Translations under genes and position numbers: made by a program
The notes under the pieces: generated by a model
What the model was told of the DNA's origin: nothing
Seen by the model: the letters and a program-made list of their open reading frames with translations, nothing else
The model's database searches: none
In this document: piece by piece, positions 43,211 to 49,948 of the stretch
Numbering within the stretch: the first letter of the stretch is position 1
How the letters are laid out: each line of letters opens with the position of its first letter
Virus record (IMG/VR): IMGVR_UViG_3300030329_003470
Location: 1-64,000 of that record
Origin: a virus
Length of the DNA stretch: 64,000 bases
Strand: one strand, 5' to 3'

Positions 43211-43570
43211 ATGAATAATAACCTAAGACCTTTGTGTGTAGAGTGTAGATCTAAGCCAAGAGCATATGCTTACCAAAAAGCAGGAAAAGTGTATTGGCGT
43301 AGATTGTGTGATACTTGCAATCGTAAAAAAGCAAAAAAGAAAGTGGGAGGAGTAACTGCATTACAAAGATCAGGCTATAAAAAGAAACAAAAATGTGAGT
43401 TGTGTGGGTTTAAAGCACAAGACAAATTACAATTAGATGTGCTGTTTGTAGACGGAAATTTAAGGAATACAATTTCTAATAATTTAAAAACTGTGTGTGC
43501 TAATTGTCAACGATTAAGCAGTGTGCGTAGACTTGGCTGGCGTGTGGGCGATCTTGTTGCTGACAATTAA
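43211..43570 (+). CDS. HNH-like zinc-binding protein lacking the catalytic His
   Basis: The protein has 119 residues. CVEC and CDTC in the N-half, CELC and CANC in the C-half form two zinc pairs. QLDVLFVDGNLRNTISNNLKTVCANCQ aligns with the HNH core VDHIDGN..N..NL..LC..C, but the first His of the core (DHI) is replaced by Phe, so nuclease activity is doubtful. Very basic (KKAKKKVGG). Overlaps the convergent dNMP kinase gene by 57 bases. Could bind DNA or RNA. Confidence 0.65.
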   Translation: MNNNLRPLCVECRSKPRAYAYQKAGKVYWRRLCDTCNRKKAKKKVGGVTALQRSGYKKKQKCELCGFKAQDKLQLDVLFVDGNLRNTISNNLKTVCANCQRLSSVRRLGWRVGDLVADN

Positions 43571-44119
43571 GTCATCTACTTTTTCATATAATTCATCTAG
43601 AGTACCTGTATTTTCAATAACAACGTCATAATCAGTACCTATCCAATCCCATTCAGATTTATGAAAATTGTGTGCCCACATCCAATCTCTTGTGGGTAAA
43701 TGTCCTTTATGAATACATATAATTTTTCCACCGTGTGCTTTTATTGTTTTAATTTCGTTTTGAAATCTTGTATCTGATATTACAGTTGGTTTACCTTTGT
43801 ATCTATTAATAACAGAATCAACCCATATTGCATCATACATATTTTGACGCATAACTTCAGTACCAAAATATTGTAATACCCAACGCGGAGTTACTTCTTT
43901 GCCCATTTGTTTGCTCCAAAATTCGTCTGGTTTTTCTCGCCATTCTCTGCTTTCTTTAGTATCGCCTTCAAGCATTTTTCTGTCCCAATTAAACATGGAA
44001 CTTACTGCATCTTTTAAACTTTTAGCAAATGAATCTTTTATGAAACCATGTTTTTCAACAAGTCTTTTTGCAACTGTGTCTTTACCAGAACCTATTAGTC
44101 CTACTATTCCTATAAGCAT
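43514..44119 (-). CDS. 1: Deoxynucleoside monophosphate kinase (T4 gp1-like)
   Basis: The 201-residue P-loop kinase has GLIGSGKD at 7-14, an LID-type basic region RDWMWAHNFHKSEW and ISDTRFQNEI as Walker B-like strand. It phosphorylates dNMPs to dNDPs for phage DNA synthesis. The sigma70-type promoter at 44126-44154 ends six bases before the ATG, so it should be a leaderless early gene. Confidence 0.85.
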   Translation of the reverse strand: MLIGIVGLIGSGKDTVAKRLVEKHGFIKDSFAKSLKDAVSSMFNWDRKMLEGDTKESREWREKPDEFWSKQMGKEVTPRWVLQYFGTEVMRQNMYDAIWVDSVINRYKGKPTVISDTRFQNEIKTIKAHGGKIICIHKGHLPTRDWMWAHNFHKSEWDWIGTDYDVVIENTGTLDELYEKVDDLIVSNKIAHTPAKSTHTA

Positions 44120-44125
44120 TTATTG

Positions 44126-44154
44126 ATTATACTATTTTTTTAAACGTTTTTCAA
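44126..44154 (-). promoter_or_regulatory. Sigma70-type promoter for dNMP kinase
   Basis: Reverse strand: TTGAAA at 44149-44154, 17 bases, TATAAT at 44126-44131, then six bases to the ATG. It lies within the end of the upstream gene. Confidence 0.75.
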
Positions 44155-44314
44155 TGACTATTTTGGCTTCTTTTACCGCACCTAGTATCTTTTTACGTAT
44201 GTCTAATTTTTTGTTTTTTAACGCACTAATAGACATATTTTCCAAATCAGTTACAATTTGTTCTAACTCATCTAAATTACAATCTTCGTATTTTTTATAT
44301 CTTGACTCTTCCAT
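44132..44314 (-). CDS. Small helical protein, 60 aa
   Basis: Two predicted amphipathic helices: LDELEQIVTDLENMSI and KKLDIRKKILGAVKEAKIVIEKRLKK. Acidic first, basic second. TTTAAATA lies seven bases before the ATG. Function unknown; it is followed directly by dNMP kinase. Confidence 0.6.
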   Translation of the reverse strand: MEESRYKKYEDCNLDELEQIVTDLENMSISALKNKKLDIRKKILGAVKEAKIVIEKRLKK

Positions 44315-44321
44315 TTGCTCG

Positions 44322-44329
44322 TATTTAAA
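44322..44329 (-). promoter_or_regulatory. Late-type element TTTAAATA, leaderless
   Basis: Ends seven bases before ATG 44314. Confidence 0.45.
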
Positions 44330-44338
44330 GTGGTTTGA

Positions 44339-44884
44339 TTACGAATTATATTTGCCGTGAACGGCCAAAGTTATTCTTGTAGCATTATTTAAGGGTGCTA
44401 AACCTTGGTGGAATATTTGTGAATTATATGATATTAATTTTCCTGCTTCTGGAATACATCTTTCAGTTTCCTCTCTATTATCATTGTAAAATACTGTTTC
44501 ACCACCCCATTCTTTTTCCCAATTTTTGTTTACATATAAAATAAAAGTTTTAGATTGTTGTTTTTCTTTTGGAAAATCAGAGTGAATTCCGCTGTTTAAT
44601 CCTTGTGTTTGTTTGTTAATAATAAAACGCCATGGCACAAAATTTTCACCTGCTTGTTGTTTAATTTTTTCTAATATTTCTAAAAAAATAGGATCTGGAT
44701 TGTTTTTCCATTTACAAATAAACTTGTTATCTACAAAATCTAGTTTATCAAATATATCGTAAATCCAAAAAGGTTTTTGATCTGCATTATAAGTTCGCCA
44801 AATCCATACAGGATTACTATCAAAAGCATTCCATATTTTATCTAATGTTTGTTGTGAAACAAAATTGTTTATTTGTTCAATCAC
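44339..44884 (-). CDS. 2OG-Fe(II) oxygenase in the neck gene block
   Basis: The protein has 181 residues. H101-S-D103, H159 and R170 are the iron and 2-oxoglutarate ligands, with WGGETVFYND as the core strand. It starts GTG inside the TAG of gp13, so it is made together with a neck protein. The family often hydroxylates prolyl, lysyl or nucleobase targets; a virion protein could be the substrate, but that is inference. Confidence 0.8.
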   Translation of the reverse strand: MIEQINNFVSQQTLDKIWNAFDSNPVWIWRTYNADQKPFWIYDIFDKLDFVDNKFICKWKNNPDPIFLEILEKIKQQAGENFVPWRFIINKQTQGLNSGIHSDFPKEKQQSKTFILYVNKNWEKEWGGETVFYNDNREETERCIPEAGKLISYNSQIFHQGLAPLNNATRITLAVHGKYNS

Positions 44885-45645
44885 TATCCAATCACAAAAC
44901 TGTGTGGTGTGCCACCTTCAGCAAAGTTACCAATTTCTTGGTCTAATCTTTCAATTTCTGCAAGTCCTTGCTGTTTAAGTTCAGCACCGTTTAAAGTTGT
45001 GCCTCCTTGTGGACCAGCAATAGTATTAAATTTGCCTCTTGCTTCTCCTAGCATAGTTTTTGATACTGCAAGTGCATAATCTCTAATCCACGGTTTTGCA
45101 TAAATGTCTTTGAATAATGTTATATCAGGTCTAAAATTATCAGTATGCATTAATATAGTTTCAGAATCTGCTCTTGGTCTTTGTGTAATTGTTAACTTCT
45201 TAGTAGCAACATCAAAATGAAACTGAATAAATGAACCAAACAATTTACCTACCAATTCTTGATAACTTGCAAAGGCAAAATATGTTGCAAGTCCGCCTGT
45301 TGCACCTGCCCTTAACAAGTATGTATTTGTGTATGCTAAATTGAATGGTTCAAATAATGTACCACCTTCGCCACCTTCAGTTCTGGAACCTACGGTTCTT
45401 CTATGTAATCTTCTTACGTTTATAACTTCATCTGGTAAAATATATGTGTTTTGATTTTCTTTTAATTCAAGAAAAGCATATGATTCTTCCACCGCATTTG
45501 AACTACGTTGTCTGTATCTATTAATTGCTCTTTCTAGTGCCGTTTGATAGTGTTTAGGGTCTAATTCCACATCTATCATACCCTCACCTAGATTGTTCTT
45601 TATATAATCAAATATCTCTTGTTGACCTGTTTGAAGTTCTGACAT
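44884..45645 (-). CDS. 13: Neck protein gp13-like
   Basis: The start is ATG 45645 (253 aa), since TATAAATA ends five bases before it. Residues 7-46 (GQQEIFDYIKNNLGEGMIDV, then HYQTALERAINRY) are the helical start seen in gp13 of marine T4-like phages. Beta strands follow (YILPDEVINVRRLHRRT). gp13 and gp14 form the neck ring that closes the head and joins the tail. Divergent partner gp14 is read from the mirrored promoter. Confidence 0.75.
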   Translation of the reverse strand: MSELQTGQQEIFDYIKNNLGEGMIDVELDPKHYQTALERAINRYRQRSSNAVEESYAFLELKENQNTYILPDEVINVRRLHRRTVGSRTEGGEGGTLFEPFNLAYTNTYLLRAGATGGLATYFAFASYQELVGKLFGSFIQFHFDVATKKLTITQRPRADSETILMHTDNFRPDITLFKDIYAKPWIRDYALAVSKTMLGEARGKFNTIAGPQGGTTLNGAELKQQGLAEIERLDQEIGNFAEGGTPHSFVIG

Positions 45646-45650
45646 ACACA

Positions 45651-45658
45651 TATTTATA
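45651..45658 (-). promoter_or_regulatory. Consensus late promoter TATAAATA for gp13
   Basis: Ends five bases before ATG 45645; half of the inverted pair with 45673-45680. Confidence 0.8.
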
Positions 45659-45672
45659 GTAATCAAACTATC

Positions 45673-45680
45673 AATAAATA
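45673..45680 (+). promoter_or_regulatory. Late promoter AATAAATA for gp14-gp15
   Basis: Ends eight bases before ATG 45689. ACACATATTTAT (45646-45657) and ATAAATATGTGT (45674-45685) are exact reverse complements, so the two divergent promoters mirror each other. Confidence 0.7.
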
Positions 45681-45688
45681 TGTGTGAT

Positions 45689-46855
45689 ATGCCAAGATTA
45701 TCCATTTTTAAGCCAGAAAAAGGCAACGACTATAAGTTCTTTGATCGCAACATCAAAGAGATGTTTACTGTGGGTGGAACTGACTTACACTTCCACAAAT
45801 ATTTAGGACCTTACGATCAAGGAAATACAAACAAAGATGGCCCAGCAACAGCAACACAACCACAGTATTCAGGTGATAGTCTTAACGAAAGAACCATACA
45901 AGATTTACTATTTTTAGAAAACAGAGATAGAAAATACTCTGATGATGTCTATATTATAAGAGGCATATACAACGTACAAGATATAGATTTTAATCTATCA
46001 CAATTTGGTATGTTTTTACAGAATGATACAATATTTTTAACTGTGCATATGAACGATGTTGTTGAAAGATTAGGTAGAAAACCTATGTCAGGAGACGTTA
46101 TAGAGTTCCCACACATGAAAGAAGACTATTCTTTAGATGAAAGTATACCAATTGCACTTAAAAGATATTATGTTATAGAAGATGTAAACAGAGCGGCAGA
46201 AGGATTTTCACAAACATGGTGGCCACATTTATTAAGATTAAAATTAAAAACACTAGTTGACTCTCAAGAATTTAGAGACGTAATTGGTGACGCAACAACA
46301 GAAGGATCTGTTGCCAATTACATGAGTACATATAATAGAGAAAAAACAATTAATGATCAAATTGTTGCAAATGCAGAATCAGACGCACCTAAATCAGGAT
46401 TTAATTACAAACAATACTATGTTGCACCAATCGATGAAAGAGGCAATATTAGAACTGATAATGTAAATTCAACAGATAGAGTAAGTTCAGATAAACCAAT
46501 AAATGCAACAATAGATACACCGGCGGCAAGTCATTATGGTTTCTATTTAGATGGAGATGGAGTTGCACCAAACGGTCATCCTGCTGGTTTTGGAATTTCG
46601 TTTCCAACGTCAAACATTGATAAGGGTGATTACTTTTTAAGAACAGATTATTTGCCAAATAGATTATTCCGTTATGACGGAATCAGATGGATTAAAGTAG
46701 AAGATTCTGTAAGACTAACTACAACAAACACAGATGCTAGAGAAAATTGGAAAACTAAATTTGTTAATGCTTCTGGTACAACTACAATAAACGGTTTAAC
46801 AGTTAATCAAAGACAAGCACTAACTGATGCATTAAAACCAAAGGCTGACGATTAA
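45689..46855 (+). CDS. 14: Neck protein gp14
   Basis: The 388-residue product from ATG 45689 starts MPRLSIFKPEKGNDYKFFDR, a signature of gp14 in marine T4-like phages, followed by GGTDLHFHKYLGP, LLFLENRDRKYSDDVYII and GFSQTWWPHLLRLKLKTL. The C-terminal 130 residues hold LYLDGDGVAP- and YDGIRWIK-like repeats as in other virion proteins here. An ATG at 45680 is an alternative start. It assembles with gp13 on the filled head. Confidence 0.85.
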   Translation: MPRLSIFKPEKGNDYKFFDRNIKEMFTVGGTDLHFHKYLGPYDQGNTNKDGPATATQPQYSGDSLNERTIQDLLFLENRDRKYSDDVYIIRGIYNVQDIDFNLSQFGMFLQNDTIFLTVHMNDVVERLGRKPMSGDVIEFPHMKEDYSLDESIPIALKRYYVIEDVNRAAEGFSQTWWPHLLRLKLKTLVDSQEFRDVIGDATTEGSVANYMSTYNREKTINDQIVANAESDAPKSGFNYKQYYVAPIDERGNIRTDNVNSTDRVSSDKPINATIDTPAASHYGFYLDGDGVAPNGHPAGFGISFPTSNIDKGDYFLRTDYLPNRLFRYDGIRWIKVEDSVRLTTTNTDARENWKTKFVNASGTTTINGLTVNQRQALTDALKPKADD

Positions 46856-48318
46856 TGTTACATTTTTACGAAGGACAGGTTAGAAAATTTTTAACTCAAT
46901 TTATTAGAGTTTTGAGTAATTTTTCTGTAGAAACAGGAAGAAATAAAACTGACGAAATTGTTTTAAGGGCAGTTCCAGTTGTATACGGAGACCCAACGAG
47001 ACAAGTAGCAAATATCATTAGAAATAATAGTGAAAATGCATTAAATTATGTGCCAAAAATTGCTTGTTATGTTAGAGAATTAAATTATGATAGAGAAAGA
47101 ATGCAGAATCCTTATCATATTGAGAAACAACATTTAAGACAAAGAGACAAATTAGATGATGGTACTTACAGTAATCAACTAGGTGCAGGATATACTGTTG
47201 AAAAAGTTATGCCTTCTCCATTTAGATTAGAAGTTACAGCAGACATTTGGACATCAAATACAGATCAAAAACTACAAGTATTAGAACAAATTTTGTATTT
47301 GTTTAATCCTGATTTTGAAATTCAAAAATCAGACAACTATATTGACTGGACAAGTTTAAGTTATGTTGAATTAACAGGCATAACATTTAGTTCTAGAACG
47401 ATACCAGTTGGTGCAGACACAGAAATTGACATAGCATCATTAACTTTCTCTATGCCAATATGGTTATCACCTCCAGTTAAAGTAAAAAAATTAGGTGTTA
47501 TACAAAAAATTATAATGAGCATTTATGATGATGACGGTGGAATTACTAAAGGACTAATAGACGGTACTATGTTAACAAGAAGTTATGTAACACCAAACAA
47601 TTATGCATTATTAGTTACAGGAAATCAATTAAGACTGTTAGGTTCAACAGGTACAACTGTGTCAAGTACAGATCCTGGAATAGGTTCAGGAGGATCTGGA
47701 TATTATACAGGTGCTAGAGATCCAGGATTAGCAGATCCATTTGAAACATTTGGGCCAGCAATTAATTGGAAACTTCTTTTAGATCAGTATGGCAAGGTTA
47801 GAAATGATACATCACAAATTAGATTAAAACAACCAACTGGAAACGAAATTGTTGGAACTATTGCCACTAGTTCTTTAGAAGATACTATTTTATTATACAA
47901 CATTGACCAAGACACTATTCCAGCAAATACATTAACATCAGTTAAAAAAATAATTAATCCATTAACGTTTGCTCCAGACTCGCCAGCAAATGGAGACAGA
48001 TATCTAATTATTGACGAAATAGGCGACTCCACAGCAACAGTGCAAAGTTCTACTTGGGGAACATTGATTGCATCAGTTGGTGATATAATTGAATATAGCA
48101 CTCCACAAAGTAAATGGATAAAAGTTTTTGATGCATCAGATCCTGATTCTACACAGCATTACGTTACAAATTCTAATACAGGAATACAATATAGATTTAA
48201 TGGAACAGAATGGGTTAAATCATATGAAGGACTTTATACTGCTGGTAATTGGAGTATTGTAATTGACGGTGGTTATGTTGGAAACGTTGATTCTGGTCAA
48301 GACGAAACTACTCCTTGA
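46855..48318 (+). CDS. 15: Tail sheath completion protein gp15, extended
   Basis: The 487 residues compare with 272 in T4. MLHFYEGQVRKFLTQFIRVL, RAVPVVYGDPTRQVANII and ADIWTSNTDQKLQVLEQIL match the gp15 pattern. gp15 caps the sheath and connects tail to neck. The extra 180 C-terminal residues include YSTPQSKWIKVFDA and YRFNGTEWVKSYEG, decoration-like modules. TAATG overlap with gp14. Confidence 0.85.
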   Translation: MLHFYEGQVRKFLTQFIRVLSNFSVETGRNKTDEIVLRAVPVVYGDPTRQVANIIRNNSENALNYVPKIACYVRELNYDRERMQNPYHIEKQHLRQRDKLDDGTYSNQLGAGYTVEKVMPSPFRLEVTADIWTSNTDQKLQVLEQILYLFNPDFEIQKSDNYIDWTSLSYVELTGITFSSRTIPVGADTEIDIASLTFSMPIWLSPPVKVKKLGVIQKIIMSIYDDDGGITKGLIDGTMLTRSYVTPNNYALLVTGNQLRLLGSTGTTVSSTDPGIGSGGSGYYTGARDPGLADPFETFGPAINWKLLLDQYGKVRNDTSQIRLKQPTGNEIVGTIATSSLEDTILLYNIDQDTIPANTLTSVKKIINPLTFAPDSPANGDRYLIIDEIGDSTATVQSSTWGTLIASVGDIIEYSTPQSKWIKVFDASDPDSTQHYVTNSNTGIQYRFNGTEWVKSYEGLYTAGNWSIVIDGGYVGNVDSGQDETTP

Positions 48319-48343
48319 TAAAATAACAATAAATTGTTATAAT
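48315..48343 (+). promoter_or_regulatory. Sigma70-type promoter for the Nudix gene
   Basis: TTGATA at 48315-48320, 17 bases, TATAAT at 48338-48343, then five bases to ATG 48349. It overlaps the gp15 stop codon. Confidence 0.75.
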
Positions 48344-48348
48344 AAGTT

Positions 48349-48777
48349 ATGAAAGAAAATATAATTTGTTCAGGTGCATTATTCTATGCTACAAGTACAA
48401 AACGTTTTTTGTTTTTGCAAAGAACTGACGAAAAAACACAAGGTAGTTGGGGATTAGTTGGTGGACAAGCACGTACTACTGAATCAGCATTTGAAGGATT
48501 AAAAAGAGAAATTGAAGAAGAAATTGGTAGTACGCCAGTATTTAAAAAAGTAATTCCTTTAGAATTATTCACTTCAAATGATCAAAAATTTTTCTTTCAT
48601 ACGTATCTTATTGCAGTTGAAAATGAATTTATTCCTAAATTAAATGAAGAACATTCTGGATATTGTTGGACTGCTTTTGAATGTTGGCCTAAAAATTTAC
48701 ACGCAGGTCTAAAAAATACTTTGAATAACAAAGCAATTAAAGGTAAACTTCAAACTATTTTAGATTTAATTGTCTAA
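48349..48777 (+). CDS. Nudix hydrolase
   Basis: The 142-residue protein has an intact Nudix box at 39-61: G-x5-E-x7-R-E-x2-E-E-x-G. Preceding strands RFLFLQRTDEKTQGSWGLVGG fit nucleotide-sugar or dinucleotide hydrolases of the GDP-mannose type. It is the only early-promoter gene in the tail block and is closed by a bidirectional terminator. Confidence 0.9.
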   Translation: MKENIICSGALFYATSTKRFLFLQRTDEKTQGSWGLVGGQARTTESAFEGLKREIEEEIGSTPVFKKVIPLELFTSNDQKFFFHTYLIAVENEFIPKLNEEHSGYCWTAFECWPKNLHAGLKNTLNNKAIKGKLQTILDLIV

Positions 48778-48806
48778 AAAAAAAGGCGACCCGAAAGCCG
48801 CCTTTT
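48778..48806. terminator. Bidirectional terminator between Nudix and fibre genes
   Basis: A-run, GGCGAC-CCGAAA-GCCGCC stem, then TTTT. It serves both convergent genes. The same stem recurs after gp23. Confidence 0.8.
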
Positions 48807-48833
48807 AATTCTATTAAAAAGTATTAATATTTA

Positions 48834-49889
48834 TTAGTTGTTAGTTCTCACTACACAATTTACCAGGCCAATTTCTGAATCAGTTTTGCTTTCTAATGCT
48901 CTACCAATTACATGGAAAGGATTGATTGATTCGCCAGTTGCAACTGCTCTTGCAGTTCCTTTAACTGAACTAGAAACAAGTCTTTGTCCTTTTTCTACTG
49001 TACCTTGAACTCTTACTGGTACTCTACCTGTCATTGCAATAAATGGATGTGAATCATCGTTACCTGCACCGTTGTTCATTCTAAGTGCTGGCATTGTAGA
49101 AACTACACCAAATACAGTGTCCTGTAATTCTGATGTTGTTTCTGTGATCTCTGCTTCACCGCCTAGTGTTACAACTGCACCTTCTGCCATAGGAGCGTCT
49201 GCTTCGAAACGCTCGCCAACGTCAGAATAGTTAGCCGCTGTCGCTGTTGCGTGAATAACGTTACATCTAATATCAACAAGATTTGCTTCTGATATTGTTA
49301 TTTCACTGGCATTGTCAGCACCTGAAGATGCTCTTAATGCCGAGAAGGCTCCACCTGCGTTACCGTAAGTAGTTGTTCCGTCATCTGCAAATGATTCATC
49401 CCAAACCCAGAAAAGATCTTCTTCTGTTGCTGATGATGTTTCACCTCTGTTTACTTTCAGACCACTTAATACTGGCATACCAGATGCCGCAGAAATGTTT
49501 CTGTTTACTGCTATAATGTTATCTTCAACTTCTAGTGTTGAAGTGTTAACGATTGTGTTAGTTCCATTTACTTCTAAGTCTCCTGTGATTATCACATTCC
49601 CTGAAAACGTTGCCGCTGTGTCAGTGATTGTTAATTCAGTGTTACCGTCACAAGTTACAGTCAAAGTTCCGTTTGAACCTGAGTCTGATACAGTTGCGTT
49701 GGTGTTGTTTACTGTAATCGCAGTAGTTGAAATGGCACTAATTTGGTCGTCAACATACTTTTTGTTAGCGAACTGACCGTCAGCATTTGGTGCCGCTGTC
49801 GCTCCGCCTGTAATGGTGTTAGCATTCGCTGATATTGTAATATCACCTACTTCTAATCCATTATTAACTCTAAAGTTACGTGTTGTCAT
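48834..49889 (-). CDS. Fibre protein with peptidase-G2-like C-terminus
   Basis: The protein has 351 residues. The N-half is beta-rich repeats (ITGDLEVNGTNTIVNTSTLEVEDNIIAV). From about 210, ANYSDVGERFEADAPMAEGA, VVTLGGEAEI and GRVPVRVQGTVEKG resemble the auto-cleaving peptidase G2 domain of phage fibres, which trims itself once the trimer folds. GGGAG is 15 bases upstream. Last of seven fibre-type genes in transcription order. Confidence 0.65.
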   Translation of the reverse strand: MTTRNFRVNNGLEVGDITISANANTITGGATAAPNADGQFANKKYVDDQISAISTTAITVNNTNATVSDSGSNGTLTVTCDGNTELTITDTAATFSGNVIITGDLEVNGTNTIVNTSTLEVEDNIIAVNRNISAASGMPVLSGLKVNRGETSSATEEDLFWVWDESFADDGTTTYGNAGGAFSALRASSGADNASEITISEANLVDIRCNVIHATATAANYSDVGERFEADAPMAEGAVVTLGGEAEITETTSELQDTVFGVVSTMPALRMNNGAGNDDSHPFIAMTGRVPVRVQGTVEKGQRLVSSSVKGTARAVATGESINPFHVIGRALESKTDSEIGLVNCVVRTNN

Positions 49890-49940
49890 GGTTCCATATC
49901 TCCCGCATGATTGTTAATTTACGTATTAGTTACGTGCTTG

Positions 49941-49948
49941 TATTTATT
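49941..49948 (-). promoter_or_regulatory. Late promoter AATAAATA before the G2-fibre gene
   Basis: Leader of about 45 bases with GGGAG; overlaps the stop of the 985-aa fibre gene. Confidence 0.5.

Noticed and set aside
43211-43570. Active HNH homing endonuclease
   Set aside because: The metal-binding His of the core is replaced and no intron or insertion flank is seen.
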